Notes: generated by a model not told the origin, from the sequence alone. A stretch of 64,000 nucleotides of DNA from Bacteroides graminisolvens DSM 19988 = JCM 15093 (GCF_000428125.1 NZ_ATZI01000005.1:124001-188000); one strand, 5' to 3'; numbered from the stretch's first letter, positions 1 through 9,503 are shown. Program-made: numbers and translations.

Positions 1-1
1 A

Positions 2-151
2 GCCACCAACGGCACGGACGAAAGAATGATTTATGAAGGCTCCGATTTACTGTATCACCTCATTGTTTTGCTTACCTCCAAAGGGTATCGCATTGAAGAC
101 TTGGCACGTGAATTAATGGAAAGGCATTCAGCATCATGGACGAAGCACTAA
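2..151 (+). CDS. hisI: HisIE C-terminus (phosphoribosyl-ATP pyrophosphatase domain), 5' truncated
   Basis: Reading frame 2 is open from the window edge to a TAA at 149-151. The 49 visible residues include TDERMIYEGSDLLYHL and then a helix with IEDLARELMERH, which matches the end of the HisE domain of bifunctional HisIE. The family hydrolyses phosphoribosyl-ATP to phosphoribosyl-AMP in histidine biosynthesis. The acidic pair in EGSDLLYH is the usual helix of the all-alpha NTP-pyrophosphatase fold. The last 16 bases overlap the start of the next gene, so the two are probably co-transcribed. The N-terminal cyclohydrolase half lies outside the window. Confidence 0.8.
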   Translation, partial: ATNGTDERMIYEGSDLLYHLIVLLTSKGYRIEDLARELMERHSASWTKH

Positions 152-840
152 TCACATACTCTCATGTAGAAGTACACCAGCAGGAGCTTTGCGTATTGAG
201 CGAGGTGAATCTGGAACTAAATAAGGGCGATTTTGTTTATCTTATTGGTAAGGTAGGATCCGGGAAGACAAGCTTGCTCAAAACCTTTTATGCCGAACTG
301 GGTATCGCCGAAGGCGAAGCCGTTGTATTGGGCAATGACATGCGCACCATCAAGCGCAAGCACATTCCTCAGTTAAGGCGTAAACTGGGCATCGTTTTTC
401 AGGATTTCCAACTGTTAACAGATCGTTCGGTGTATGACAACCTCGAGTTTGTTCTCCGGGCAACCGGCTGGAAAAACAAACAGGAAATCAAAGACCGTAT
501 CGAGGAGGTTCTTCAGCAGGTGGGCATGAGCAACAAAGGCTACAAACTGCCTAATGAACTGTCGGGTGGTGAGCAACAGCGCATCGTTATCGCGCGGGCT
601 GTACTTAACTCGCCCCAAATCATATTGGCAGACGAACCCACGGGGAATCTCGATGTGGAAACCGGAAAAGCCATTGTGGAATTGCTTCACAGCATCAGCA
701 GGCAAGGGTCTTCGGTGGTGATGACCACACACAATTTACACTTGCTCAAAGAATATCCCGGAAAGGTGTACCGGTGTAAAGACCATCACCTGACCGACGT
801 AACCGATGAATATGTAGTTAAAGAAAACATAGAGAATTAA
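136..840 (+). CDS. ftsE: FtsE-like ABC transporter ATP-binding protein
   Basis: A 234-aa ABC ATPase. Walker A GKVGSGKT is at residues 38-45, the Q-loop at Q89, the signature LSGGEQQR at 142-149, Walker B IILADE at 162-167 and the H-loop at H199. Size and similarity fit FtsE, the cytoplasmic ATPase that pairs with the membrane protein FtsX and activates cell-wall hydrolases at division. No ftsX is adjacent: the gene sits between hisIE (16-base overlap) and an aspartokinase. The FtsE name is therefore by family, and a LolD/MacB-type ATPase is the main alternative. Confidence 0.8.
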   Translation: MDEALITYSHVEVHQQELCVLSEVNLELNKGDFVYLIGKVGSGKTSLLKTFYAELGIAEGEAVVLGNDMRTIKRKHIPQLRRKLGIVFQDFQLLTDRSVYDNLEFVLRATGWKNKQEIKDRIEEVLQQVGMSNKGYKLPNELSGGEQQRIVIARAVLNSPQIILADEPTGNLDVETGKAIVELLHSISRQGSSVVMTTHNLHLLKEYPGKVYRCKDHHLTDVTDEYVVKENIEN

Positions 841-872
841 TTCATTCATAACATTTTAATACAGTAACGAAA

Positions 873-2195
873 ATGAAAGTTTTAAAGTTTGGAGGAACTT
901 CTGTAGGCTCTGCACAAAGAATGAAAGAAGTAGCCAAATTAATTACCGATGGTGAAAAAAAGATTGTTGTTCTTTCGGCTATGTCGGGCACAACAAACAC
1001 ATTGGTAGAGATTTCCGACTATCTGTACAAGAAGAATCCGGAAGGTGCTAATGAAATTATCAACAAGCTGGAGATTAAATATAAACAGCACGTTGATGAA
1101 TTGTATGCCACCGCCGAATATAAACAGAAAGGTATGGAGGTTGTCAAATCTCATTTTGACTACATTCGTTCCTATACCAAAGATCTTTTCACACTGTTTG
1201 AAGAGAAAGTAGTGTTGGCTCAGGGCGAGCTCATCTCTACGGCTATGGTGAACTTCTACTTGCAGGAATGCGGAGTGAAATCGGTGTTGCTTCCGGCTTT
1301 GGAATTCATGCGTACTGATAAAAATGCGGAGCCCGATCCGGTTTACATCAAAGACAAACTGGCTGCTCAGCTGGAGCTGTATCCGGATGCTGAAATATAC
1401 ATCACACAGGGTTTCATCTGTCGCAATGCGTACGGTGAAATTGATAACCTTCAAAGAGGAGGCAGTGACTATACAGCCTCGCTGATCGGAGCTGCGGTAG
1501 ATGCTTCTGAAATTCAGATTTGGACTGACATTGACGGAATGCACAATAACGATCCGCGTATCGTTGACAAAACAGCACCCGTGCGTCAGTTGCACTTCGA
1601 AGAGGCAGCCGAGCTGGCTTATTTCGGTGCCAAGATTCTGCATCCTACCTGTGTGCAGCCGGCCAAGTATGCTAACATACCCGTGCGTCTGCTCAACACA
1701 ATGGATCCCGAGGCTCCCGGAACCATGATCTCTAACGATACCGAAAAAGGTAAGATCAAGGCCGTGGCTGCTAAAGAAAATATTACCGCCATCAAAATCA
1801 AGTCAAGCCGCATGTTGCTGGCTCACGGTTTCCTGCGTAAGGTTTTCGAGATTTTCGAGAGCTACCAGACTTCCATCGACATGGTGTGTACTTCGGAGGT
1901 AGGTGTTTCTGTTTCCATTGACAACACCAAGCACCTGAACGAGATTCTCGATGACCTGAAGAAATACGGTACGGTTACTGTCGACAAGGACATGTGCATC
2001 ATCTGCGTGGTGGGCGATTTGGAATGGGAAAACGTTGGTTTCGAAGCCAAAGCGCTCGATGCGATGCGAAACATTCCCGTGCGAATGATTTCGTTTGGCG
2101 GTAGCAACTACAACATTTCTTTCCTGGTTCGCGAAGAGGACAAGAAACTTGCTTTGCAGTCGCTCAGCAATGTATTGTTCAATAACGTTGATTAA
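873..2195 (+). CDS. lysC: Aspartate kinase (monofunctional)
   Basis: A 440-aa aspartokinase that phosphorylates L-aspartate, the first step towards lysine, threonine, methionine and diaminopimelate. The N-terminal KFGGTSVG (about residues 5-12) is the amino-acid kinase signature, followed by GRGGSDYTA-like LQRGGSDYTASL, the aspartate and ATP site. The last 140 residues form ACT domains, which in this family bind the allosteric inhibitor. There is no fused homoserine dehydrogenase. lysA follows after 79 bases, but a rho-independent terminator lies between, so the two may be separately controlled or coupled by read-through. Confidence 0.9.
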   Translation: MKVLKFGGTSVGSAQRMKEVAKLITDGEKKIVVLSAMSGTTNTLVEISDYLYKKNPEGANEIINKLEIKYKQHVDELYATAEYKQKGMEVVKSHFDYIRSYTKDLFTLFEEKVVLAQGELISTAMVNFYLQECGVKSVLLPALEFMRTDKNAEPDPVYIKDKLAAQLELYPDAEIYITQGFICRNAYGEIDNLQRGGSDYTASLIGAAVDASEIQIWTDIDGMHNNDPRIVDKTAPVRQLHFEEAAELAYFGAKILHPTCVQPAKYANIPVRLLNTMDPEAPGTMISNDTEKGKIKAVAAKENITAIKIKSSRMLLAHGFLRKVFEIFESYQTSIDMVCTSEVGVSVSIDNTKHLNEILDDLKKYGTVTVDKDMCIICVVGDLEWENVGFEAKALDAMRNIPVRMISFGGSNYNISFLVREEDKKLALQSLSNVLFNNVD

Positions 2196-2214
2196 GAAAT
2201 ACATCATACAATAT

Positions 2215-2250
2215 GAGCGCTTTCAGGTAATACTTTAAGCGCTCTTTTTC
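2215..2250 (+). terminator. Rho-independent terminator after lysC
   Basis: A perfect 8-base stem, GAGCGCTT (2215-2222) with AAGCGCTC (2237-2244), has a 14-base loop and is followed directly by TTTTTC. Confidence 0.8.
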
Positions 2251-2274
2251 TCTTCCACTTAATGAGTCAAATTT

Positions 2275-3435
2275 ATGAAAGGTATATTCCCCATTGAAAA
2301 ATTCAGAGAATTGCAAACACCTTTTTATTATTATGATACCAAGGTGCTTCGCGATACGCTGGCATGTATAAATAAAGAGTCGCAACGTTACCCTAACTTC
2401 CACGTTCATTATGCGGTAAAGGCCAACGCCAATCCCAAAGTGCTCACCATCATTCGTGAAAGTGGCATGGGAGCCGATTGTGTGAGTGGCGGTGAAGTTC
2501 GTGCGGCAATCAAATCCGGATTCCCTGCCGATAAAGTCGTGTTTGCCGGAGTGGGCAAGTCCGACTGGGAAATCAATCTGGCGCTCGATTATGGAATCTT
2601 CTGCTTCAACGTGGAGTCTGTCCCCGAGCTGGAGGTTATCAACGAACTGGCTGCTGCCAAGGGCAAGGTGGCTCATGTGGCTTTCCGTATCAACCCCAAC
2701 GTGGGTGCACATACGCACGCCAACATCACCACCGGACTGGCTGAAAACAAGTTCGGCATCAGCATGCAGGATATGGATCACGTCATCGACCTGGCACTCG
2801 AATTAAAGAATGTCAAGTTCATCGGTCTGCATTTCCACATCGGCTCGCAAATACTCGACATGAGCGACTTCGTGGCTCTCTGCAACCGCATCAACGAATT
2901 GCAGGAACGTTTGTATGCCCGCCGCATCATCGTGGAGCACATCAACGTGGGTGGCGGACTCGGCATTGATTATTCTCACCCCAATCGTCAGCCGATACCC
3001 GATTTTCGCCATTACTTCGAGACGTATGCCGAGCACCTCAAACTGCGTCCTTCACAAACGCTGCACTTCGAACTGGGACGTGCCGTGGTGGGACAGTGCG
3101 GCAGTCTCATCACCCGGGCACTTTATGTGAAGCAGGGTACCAACAAGAAATTTGCCATTCTCGATGCGGGAATGACCGATCTCATTCGTCCGGCACTCTA
3201 CCAGGCCTTTCACAAGATAGAGAACATCACTTCCGATGAAGCGGTTGAGGCTTACGATGTAGTAGGACCCATCTGCGAATCGTCCGACGTGTTTGGCAAA
3301 GCCATTGATCTCAACCAAGTGAAACGAGGCGACTTGCTGGCACTTCGTTCCGCAGGAGCTTACGGAGAAATCATGGCTTCTGGCTACAATTGCCGCGAAC
3401 TGCCCAAAGGATATACTTCGGATGAACTGATTTGA
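2275..3435 (+). CDS. lysA: Diaminopimelate decarboxylase
   Basis: A 386-aa fold-type III PLP decarboxylase that converts meso-diaminopimelate to L-lysine. The PLP lysine is K49 in YAVKAN. The glycine-rich phosphate-binding stretch NVGGGLGIDY and the C-terminal CESSDVFG (catalytic Cys from the partner subunit) are both present, as is the YGEIMASGYN end typical of the family. It completes lysine synthesis and also draws on the cell-wall precursor pool. It lies downstream of aspartokinase, an arrangement that groups the first and last steps of the pathway. Confidence 0.93.
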   Translation: MKGIFPIEKFRELQTPFYYYDTKVLRDTLACINKESQRYPNFHVHYAVKANANPKVLTIIRESGMGADCVSGGEVRAAIKSGFPADKVVFAGVGKSDWEINLALDYGIFCFNVESVPELEVINELAAAKGKVAHVAFRINPNVGAHTHANITTGLAENKFGISMQDMDHVIDLALELKNVKFIGLHFHIGSQILDMSDFVALCNRINELQERLYARRIIVEHINVGGGLGIDYSHPNRQPIPDFRHYFETYAEHLKLRPSQTLHFELGRAVVGQCGSLITRALYVKQGTNKKFAILDAGMTDLIRPALYQAFHKIENITSDEAVEAYDVVGPICESSDVFGKAIDLNQVKRGDLLALRSAGAYGEIMASGYNCRELPKGYTSDELI

Positions 3436-3459
3436 TGGTAAAAAACATCCCTGTTGATC

Positions 3460-3490
3460 GAACAATCCGCCGCCGGGCTTGTTCTTTTTA
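3460..3490 (+). terminator. Probable terminator after lysA
   Basis: GAACAA (3460-3465) pairs with TTGTTC (3479-3484) around a GC-rich loop and is followed by a run of T. The stem is short, so confidence is moderate. Confidence 0.5.
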
Positions 3491-3519
3491 GTAAATCGTT
3501 AAACTAAGAAACAATAATT

Positions 3520-3999
3520 ATGATCACGAAAAAATTACAAGACGCTATTAACGGACAGATTGCAGCCGAAATGTGGTCGGCTAATCTTTATCTCTCCATG
3601 TCATTCTACTTTGAAAAAGAAGGATTCAGCGGTTTCGCTTCATGGATGAAAAAACAGTCGCAGGAAGAAACAGCACATGCTTGTGCCATGGCCGATTACC
3701 TGATCAAAAGAGGTGGTGAAGCCAAAATAGATAAAATTGATGTGGTTCCTCAGGGTTGGGGCACTCCGCTCGAAGTATTCGAGGCAGCTTACAAGCACGA
3801 ATGTCACATCTCTAAACTGATCGATGAATTGGTTAGCGTGGCTTCCTCGGAAAGAGACAATGCTACACAAGACTTCTTGTGGGGATTTGTTCGCGAGCAG
3901 GTTGAAGAAGAAGCTACCGCTCAGGGTATTGTCGATAAGCTGAAGAAAGCCGGTGATGCGGGTATCTTCTTTATCGATTCACAACTCGGACAGCGATAA
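3520..3999 (+). CDS. ftnA: Non-haem bacterial ferritin
   Basis: A 159-aa four-helix ferritin subunit. It stores iron by oxidising Fe(II) at a di-iron centre inside a 24-mer shell. All residues expected for an FtnA-type ferroxidase are visible and in register with the E. coli protein: E17, Y24, E50, H53, E94, Q127 and E130. It is monocistronic, with a terminator on each side, as expected for a stress- or iron-regulated gene. I saw no clear -7 element in the 84 bases upstream. Confidence 0.93.
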   Translation: MITKKLQDAINGQIAAEMWSANLYLSMSFYFEKEGFSGFASWMKKQSQEETAHACAMADYLIKRGGEAKIDKIDVVPQGWGTPLEVFEAAYKHECHISKLIDELVSVASSERDNATQDFLWGFVREQVEEEATAQGIVDKLKKAGDAGIFFIDSQLGQR

Positions 4000-4016
4000 T
4001 TTCAATCAAAAAACAT

Positions 4017-4058
4017 AAAAAGAGCCGGTGAAGTTGCTACATTCACCGGCTCTTTTTT
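4017..4058. terminator. Bidirectional terminator between ftnA and the DUF2721 gene
   Basis: AAAAGAGCCGGTGAA (4017-4031) pairs with TTCACCGGCTCTTTT in a long stem with a short loop. A tract of A lies on one side and T on the other, so it can stop transcription from both convergent genes. Confidence 0.88.
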
Positions 4059-4461
4059 ATTTCTCTTCCTTTCCTTCCATCTTGCCCAGATGCAACTCCA
4101 GGGCATGGGTGGATATTTGTATCTCCCGCAGTGACACAGCCAGTGATCCTATCAACAGCATCAGGGCCAGTCCGAATACATAGGCCGAAAAAGTATACAG
4201 GTCAATGTAGATGAGGAACATACTTACCACACACATGAAAAGGCTCGCTATGCCCAGTTCCTGCATCGTACGCGTTAAGTACAACCTTTTGCGCAGGTTG
4301 GCAATTTGTGCCGCCGCAACAGCCGACGGGTTTTCTTCGTACTTGTCTTTCAGGATACGCACCAACTGAGCGTATGACAGGAAACGGTTTGTATAGGCCA
4401 GCAAAATCAATGAGATGGCCGAAAACAAAAGGGCGGGAGTGGTCAGCGTAAATTCTTCCAT
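4057..4461 (-). CDS. DUF2721 family membrane protein
   Basis: A 134-aa protein with a hydrophobic helix near the N-terminus (about residues 8-24), a basic cytoplasmic stretch with the repeated pattern ANLRKRLYLTRT, and two more hydrophobic helices (about 68-115). This layout matches DUF2721, a small inner-membrane family of unknown function. It is transcribed towards ftnA and ends at the shared terminator. The kbl gene lies upstream on the same strand with a 33-base gap, so the two probably form one transcript. Confidence 0.75.
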   Translation of the reverse strand: MEEFTLTTPALLFSAISLILLAYTNRFLSYAQLVRILKDKYEENPSAVAAAQIANLRKRLYLTRTMQELGIASLFMCVVSMFLIYIDLYTFSAYVFGLALMLLIGSLAVSLREIQISTHALELHLGKMEGKEEK

Positions 4462-4494
4462 ATTACATCGCGTTTATAGTTTTAAAATAAAAGG

Positions 4495-5682
4495 TTATTT
4501 GAGAACATCCAGTTCTTTTCCTACTTTGATGAACGCCTCAATGCATTGGTCCAGGTGCGCTTTCTCGTGTCCGGCCGACAGTTGTACGCGGATGCGGGCT
4601 TCGCCTTTGGGCACCACCGGATAATAAAATCCCGTCACGTAAATACCCTCTTCGAGCATGCGTGCGGCATAGGTCTGCGACAGTTTGGCATCGTAAAGCA
4701 TAACAGCACAGATGGCACTTTGAGTAGGCTTGATGTCGAAACCGGCAGCCAGCATCTTGTCGCGGAAATACGTCACGTTCTCCACCAGCTTGCTGTGCAG
4801 TTCGTTGCTCTCTTTCAACATGCGAAACACCTCGATGCTGGCACCCACAACGGCGGGAGCCACTGAATTGGAGAACAGGTACGGACGGCTGCGCTGACGC
4901 AACAAGTCGATAATCTCTTTTCGTCCGGTGGTGAAGCCTCCCATGGCTCCTCCGAAAGCCTTACCCAGCGTGCCGGTGTAGATGTCCACCCTTCCGTAGG
5001 TTTGGTACAATTCGCTCACGCCATGCCCCGTAGGTCCTACCACACCTGCCGAATGCGATTCGTCCACCATGACCAGCGCGTCATATTTCTCTGCCAAGTC
5101 ACAAATTTGGTCCAGTGGAGCCACGTTCCCGTCCATCGAGAAAACCCCGTCGGTCACAATGATGCGGAACCGTTGCGCCTGCGCCACTTGCAGGCATTTC
5201 TCCAGTTCCTCCATGTCGGCATTGGCATAGCGGTAACGTTGCGCCTTGCACAAACGCACGCCGTCAATGATGGAAGCGTGGTTCAGCGAATCGGATATGA
5301 TGGCGTCCTTTTCCGAAAACAAAGGCTCGAATACACCTCCGTTGGCATCGAAACAGGCGGCATACAGAATGGTATCTTCGGTCTGGAAATAGTCGGATAT
5401 GGCTGCTTCCAGCTCTTTGTGCGCATCTTGTGTACCACAAATGAAACGAACGGACGACATGCCGTAACCTCGTTTGTTCATCATTTTTCCGGCAGCCTCT
5501 ATCAGTCTCGGGTGGTTGGATAACCCCAGGTAATTGTTGGCGCAAAAGTTCAGCACCTCTTTCCCTTTTACCGTAATAGCGGCTTGTTGTGCACTCTCTA
5601 TGAGTCGTTCTTCCTTATAAAGTCCGGCTTCCTTGATTTCGGCAAGCGTCTGGCCGAGATATTCTTTCATTTTACCGTACAT
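4495..5682 (-). CDS. kbl: Glycine C-acetyltransferase (2-amino-3-ketobutyrate CoA ligase)
   Basis: A 395-aa alpha-oxoamine synthase. It cleaves 2-amino-3-ketobutyrate with CoA to glycine and acetyl-CoA. Family marks include NNYLGL near the N-terminus, DESHSAG in the PLP-binding region and GTLGKAFGG, which carries the PLP lysine at about residue 241. I chose the ATG at 5682 (MYGKMKEY): the upstream in-frame start at 5709 is TTG and would add nine residues unusual for the family. It is divergent from the threonine dehydrogenase gene at 5816. Together the two enzymes degrade threonine to glycine. Confidence 0.93.
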   Translation of the reverse strand: MYGKMKEYLGQTLAEIKEAGLYKEERLIESAQQAAITVKGKEVLNFCANNYLGLSNHPRLIEAAGKMMNKRGYGMSSVRFICGTQDAHKELEAAISDYFQTEDTILYAACFDANGGVFEPLFSEKDAIISDSLNHASIIDGVRLCKAQRYRYANADMEELEKCLQVAQAQRFRIIVTDGVFSMDGNVAPLDQICDLAEKYDALVMVDESHSAGVVGPTGHGVSELYQTYGRVDIYTGTLGKAFGGAMGGFTTGRKEIIDLLRQRSRPYLFSNSVAPAVVGASIEVFRMLKESNELHSKLVENVTYFRDKMLAAGFDIKPTQSAICAVMLYDAKLSQTYAARMLEEGIYVTGFYYPVVPKGEARIRVQLSAGHEKAHLDQCIEAFIKVGKELDVLK

Positions 5683-5815
5683 AGCAATTTGTTTTTGGTT
5701 TTCATGCAAAGGACACTATTTTTATTGGAATAAACAATATCTGTTTGTGCTTTAAGTGAAAAAAAAGTGTTTACTTTGTGCGCCGTTTAGCTTATAAAGG
5801 TTATAGTATAAAGAA

Positions 5816-6775
5816 ATGAGAAATATCTTAGTTATTGGTGCTACCGGACAAATTGGTTCGGAGCTGACTATGGAATTACGAAAACGTTATGGCAATTTGC
5901 ATGTGGTGGCCGGATACATTCCCGGGGCTGCTCCCGATGGAGACTTGAAAGAGTCGGGACCTGCGGAGATAGTCGATGTAACCGAAGTGCACACCATCGA
6001 ATCAGTAGTAAAAAAGTACACAATAGACACTATCTACAACTTGGCTGCCTTGTTGTCGGTAGTAGCCGAATCGAAACCCGCACTGGCCTGGAAAATAGGA
6101 ATAGACGGTTTGTGGAATGTGCTCGAAGTGGCACGTGCCTATCGTTGTGCCGTCTTTACGCCAAGTTCCATCGGCTCTTTCGGACCCGAAACACCGCATG
6201 TCATGACTCCGCAGGACACCATCCAGCGGCCGCGTACCATGTACGGTGTCACCAAGGTTACCACGGAGCTACTGAGTGATTACTATTTTAACAAATACGG
6301 AGTCGATACGCGCTCGGTGCGTTTTCCGGGCATCATCTCCAGTGTCACTCCTCCCGGAGGCGGCACAACGGATTATGCGGTCGACATCTATTATTCGGCC
6401 GTGAAAGGCAGTCGTTTTGTGTGTCCCATCAGTGAAGGAACCTACATGGACATGATGTACATGCCCGATGCGCTTCATGCCGCCATCTCGCTGATGGAGG
6501 CGGATCCGTCTAAGCTGGTGCACCGCAATTCGTTCAACATTGCTTCCATGAGCTTTGCTCCTGAAAACATATATGCAGCCATCTGCAAGCACATCCCCGA
6601 TTTTCGCATGGTGTATGAGGTCGACCCGCTTAAACAGTCCATTGCCGACAGCTGGCCCGATGCGATGGATGACTCCTGCGCACGCAAGGAGTGGAACTGG
6701 CAACCCGTGTACAACCTCGAGAGTATGACGGAGGACATGTTGCGTAACTTACAAAACAAACTATTGAAACAGTAA
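5816..6775 (+). CDS. L-threonine 3-dehydrogenase, short-chain (epimerase-like) type
   Basis: A 319-aa extended SDR. The NAD-binding motif GATGQIG is at residues 8-14, the active-site Tyr and Lys are Y143 and K147 (YGVTK), and the TPSSIG serine/threonine strand is just before. The sequence fits the UDP-galactose-epimerase-like threonine dehydrogenases described from Flavobacterium rather than the zinc MDR enzyme. The divergent kbl gene supports this, since the product 2-amino-3-ketobutyrate is the Kbl substrate. A promoter-like TTACTTTG at 5771-5778 differs by one base from the -7 consensus. A lipoprotein gene follows 18 bases downstream. Confidence 0.85.
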   Translation: MRNILVIGATGQIGSELTMELRKRYGNLHVVAGYIPGAAPDGDLKESGPAEIVDVTEVHTIESVVKKYTIDTIYNLAALLSVVAESKPALAWKIGIDGLWNVLEVARAYRCAVFTPSSIGSFGPETPHVMTPQDTIQRPRTMYGVTKVTTELLSDYYFNKYGVDTRSVRFPGIISSVTPPGGGTTDYAVDIYYSAVKGSRFVCPISEGTYMDMMYMPDALHAAISLMEADPSKLVHRNSFNIASMSFAPENIYAAICKHIPDFRMVYEVDPLKQSIADSWPDAMDDSCARKEWNWQPVYNLESMTEDMLRNLQNKLLKQ

Positions 6776-6793
6776 CCGTCAGGTTCAGAGAAA

Positions 6794-7639
6794 ATGAAGA
6801 AAATAATAGCAGGAGTCATGCTCCTTGCACTGTTCGTTTCGTGTAAAGATAAAAAGTCAAAGATCGATCCGTTTGCACCTATTACCAATCTGGTCGATTC
6901 GGCTTTACACCGTAAAGATACGGTAGCTGTCCCCGTGGAAACCGGACCGGTACCCACGGAGGCCGACGAGTCGTTCAACGACTTCATTTACGCTTATGCG
7001 TCCGATGATCAGTTTCAGCATCAGCGGACGGTATTTCCTTTGCCTTACTACAACGGTGAGGTACCCTCGAAGATTGAAGAGCGTTTCTGGAAACACGACG
7101 ATTTGTTTACCAGGCAGCCCTATTACACATTGCTTTTCGACAAGGAAGAAGACATGGACATCGTAGGTGACACGTCGCTCAAATCGGTTCAGGTGGAATG
7201 GATCTACATGAAGACCCAAATGGTTAAGAAGTACTACTTTCAACGCAAAAAAGGGTGCTGGATGCTCGAAGCCATCAACCTGCGCCCCATCAATAAGAGC
7301 GAAGACGAACATTTTGTTGAGTTCTTCGAGCGTTTTGCTACCGATAGCCTTTTCCAGTGCGAACGCATTCGTCAGCCGCTGGTATTCGTGACCAACGATC
7401 CCGACGATGATTTCTCTATTCTCGAAACCACGCTGGAGCTCAACCAATGGTTTGCTTTCAAACCGGCGCTTCCGACTGACCGTTTGTCGAATATCAACTA
7501 CGGACAAAGCAACCGCGATAACTCGGCTACGAAGATACTGGCGCTCAAAGGAATCGGTAACGGATTCTCCAACGTGCTTTATTTTCAGCGCAGGGGCGGA
7601 CAGTGGGAGTTGTATAAATTTGAAGATACAGGTATCTAA
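6794..7639 (+). CDS. Putative lipoprotein, DUF4348-like
   Basis: A 281-aa secreted protein. The N-terminus is a signal peptide ending in the lipobox VSC (Cys at residue 17), so it is probably a membrane-anchored lipoprotein on the periplasmic or outer-membrane side. The mature region starts with a lysine/aspartate-rich linker and then a globular, tryptophan- and aromatic-rich domain resembling the DUF4348 family of Bacteroidales; that assignment is from memory of the family. No catalytic motif stands out. It lies 18 bases from murB and may share its transcript. Function unknown. Confidence 0.65.
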   Translation: MKKIIAGVMLLALFVSCKDKKSKIDPFAPITNLVDSALHRKDTVAVPVETGPVPTEADESFNDFIYAYASDDQFQHQRTVFPLPYYNGEVPSKIEERFWKHDDLFTRQPYYTLLFDKEEDMDIVGDTSLKSVQVEWIYMKTQMVKKYYFQRKKGCWMLEAINLRPINKSEDEHFVEFFERFATDSLFQCERIRQPLVFVTNDPDDDFSILETTLELNQWFAFKPALPTDRLSNINYGQSNRDNSATKILALKGIGNGFSNVLYFQRRGGQWELYKFEDTGI

Positions 7640-7656
7640 TTATAAAAGTATAGCAC

Positions 7657-8667
7657 ATGATAAACCGATACGAAAATTATCCGTTGCTGGCACACAACAC
7701 GTTTGGCATGGAGGTGAGCACGGCTCGCTTCATCGAGTATGATACCCTAGAAGATTTGCAAACCTTACTCACGTCGGGCGAACTGGTGGAACCGTGGTTA
7801 CACATCGGCGGAGGAAGCAACCTGCTTTTCCTGAGTAACTACCCGGGTATCCTTTTGCACTCGCTCATTCGTTTTGTGGAGGTCATTCACGAAGACGAAG
7901 CACAGGTGTGTGTACGCGTGGGTGCCGGTATGGTATGGGATGATTTTGTGGCTTATTGTGTGGAACACAACTGGTACGGTGCCGAGAACCTTTCACTCAT
8001 TCCGGGTGAGGTAGGAGCTGCTGCCGTACAAAATATCGGGGCTTACGGGGTCGAGGTGAAGGATTTAATCCAGTCGGTCGAGGTCATGGATGCTTCGGGC
8101 AAAGAACTGCTCTATCCCGTTGCCGAATGCCGCTATGCTTACCGCCACAGTTTGTTCAAAGAACCTCGCATGAATCACCTCATTGTGACTTCCGTTACGT
8201 TTGTGTTGAGTAAAATACCGGCTTACAACCTTAGCTACGGCTCCATTCAGGAGGAACTCAACAAACGCGGTGAAGCACTTAGCCTGTCGGGTGTGCGCAA
8301 CACCATCATTGACATCCGTTGCAGCAAACTGCCCGATCCTGCCGTGATGGGCAATGCCGGCAGTTTCTTCATGAATCCGGTGGTTGATCGTGCTCATTAC
8401 GAAAAGCTCAAAGAAGCCTATCCGGATATGCCGCATTACGAAGTCGACGCGCAGCGGGTGAAAATTCCTGCCGGGTGGATGATTGATCGCTGTGGCTGGA
8501 AAGGCAAATCGGTTGGCGCTGCCGGTGTGCATGAAAAACAAGCGCTGGTATTGGTTAACAAGGGAGGAGCCACGGGAACCGAAATAGCTCATCTGGCAGC
8601 CGAGATACAAGAGTCTGTCGCTGCCCGTTTCGGTATTCGCATTACTCCCGAAGTAAAATTTGTGTAG
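7657..8667 (+). CDS. murB: UDP-N-acetylenolpyruvoylglucosamine reductase
   Basis: A 336-aa FAD enzyme that reduces UDP-GlcNAc-enolpyruvate to UDP-MurNAc in peptidoglycan synthesis. The FAD-binding stretch GGGSNLLF (about 48-55) and [19 protein letters not shown] are visible. [10 protein letters not shown] carries the catalytic Ser that protonates the intermediate, and the C-terminal PEVKFV carries the conserved Glu. Length and the Tyr-containing loop region fit type I MurB. The stop codon lies one base before the ATG of the next gene, which suggests translational coupling. Confidence 0.95.
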   Translation: MINRYENYPLLAHNTFGMEVSTARFIEYDTLEDLQTLLTSGELVEPWLHIGGGSNLLFLSNYPGILLHSLIRFVEVIHEDEAQVCVRVGAGMVWDDFVAYCVEHNWYGAENLSLIPGEVGAAAVQNIGAYGVEVKDLIQSVEVMDASGKELLYPVAECRYAYRHSLFKEPRMNHLIVTSVTFVLSKIPAYNLSYGSIQEELNKRGEALSLSGVRNTIIDIRCSKLPDPAVMGNAGSFFMNPVVDRAHYEKLKEAYPDMPHYEVDAQRVKIPAGWMIDRCGWKGKSVGAAGVHEKQALVLVNKGGATGTEIAHLAAEIQESVAARFGIRITPEVKFV

Positions 8668-8668
8668 T

Positions 8669-9430
8669 ATGTCTTTGGTTCGAGTATTAGGCAGCGGAAC
8701 TTCCACCGGTGTACCCGAAGTGGGGTGCACCTGCGAAGTGTGTTGTTCTGCCGACCCGCACGACCGCCGTTTGCGCGCCTCCGTGCTGGTGGAAACAGGT
8801 GAAACCCGCCTGCTGATCGACTGCGGTCCCGACTTCCGCGAACAGGTTATCCACTTGCCTTTCCGGCAGATCGACGGGGTATTGATTACTCATGAACATT
8901 ACGATCACGTAGGGGGCATTGACGACTTGCGTCCTTTCTGCCGCTTTGGTGAAATCACGCTCTATGCCGAGAAACATACGGCTCACGGACTGCGCACGCG
9001 CATGCCTTATTGCTTTGCCGAACACAAATATCCCGGTGTTCCCGAAATCGCTCTTCGTGAAATAGAAGCCGGACAAGCTTTCTCGGTAGGCCCTACGGAA
9101 ATACTCCCGTTGCGCGTCATGCACGGCAAACTGCCCATCCTGGGCTACCGCATCGGCTCCATGGCTTACATCACAGACATGCTTACCATGCCCGAGGAGT
9201 CGTACGAGCAACTACACGGCCTCAAACTGCTCTTTGTCAATGCGCTCCGCATCAAGCCGCACCACACGCACCAAACACTGGAGCAAGCGTTGCAGGCAGC
9301 CCAACGCATCGGAGCGGAGGAAACGTATCTCATTCACATGAGCCATCATTTCGGATTGCACGAACCCATGAGCCAACAGTTGCCGCCACACGTGCACCTG
9401 GCGTATGACGGACAAGAAATTCTTTTCTGA
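8669..9430 (+). CDS. MBL-fold metallo-hydrolase (PhnP-like phosphodiesterase family)
   Basis: A 253-aa metallo-beta-lactamase-fold protein. The metal-binding HEHYDH is at residues 75-80, preceded by GSGTSTGVPEVGC and the Cys cluster CTCEVC that is common in the PhnP/phosphoribosyl cyclic phosphodiesterase-like branch. Later metal ligands lie in the MHGKLP, ITDM and C-terminal SHHFGLHE stretches. The ATG at 8669 is chosen over an in-frame TTG at 8660. The true substrate is unknown: no phosphonate genes are nearby, and cyclic phosphate or nucleotide substrates are possible. It follows murB by one base. Confidence 0.82.
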   Translation: MSLVRVLGSGTSTGVPEVGCTCEVCCSADPHDRRLRASVLVETGETRLLIDCGPDFREQVIHLPFRQIDGVLITHEHYDHVGGIDDLRPFCRFGEITLYAEKHTAHGLRTRMPYCFAEHKYPGVPEIALREIEAGQAFSVGPTEILPLRVMHGKLPILGYRIGSMAYITDMLTMPEESYEQLHGLKLLFVNALRIKPHHTHQTLEQALQAAQRIGAEETYLIHMSHHFGLHEPMSQQLPPHVHLAYDGQEILF

Positions 9431-9468
9431 TTTTGGCAGTCTTTTTTTAATAATTCCAAAAAAATGTA

Positions 9469-9476
9469 TATGTTTG
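9469..9476 (+). promoter_or_regulatory. Bacteroides -7 element upstream of 9504
   Basis: TATGTTTG is an exact TAnnTTTG match 27 bases before the start codon. No clear TTTG is seen at the -33 distance, so this is supported only by the -7 box. Confidence 0.45.
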
Positions 9477-9503
9477 TGGTGACTGTATTATATTCAGTTT
9501 ACC

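Noticed and set aside
5683..5709. Longer kbl starting at TTG (5709)
   Set aside because: The ATG at 5682 gives the usual family N-terminus and length. The same reasoning removes TTG starts at 8660, 34817 and 35983.
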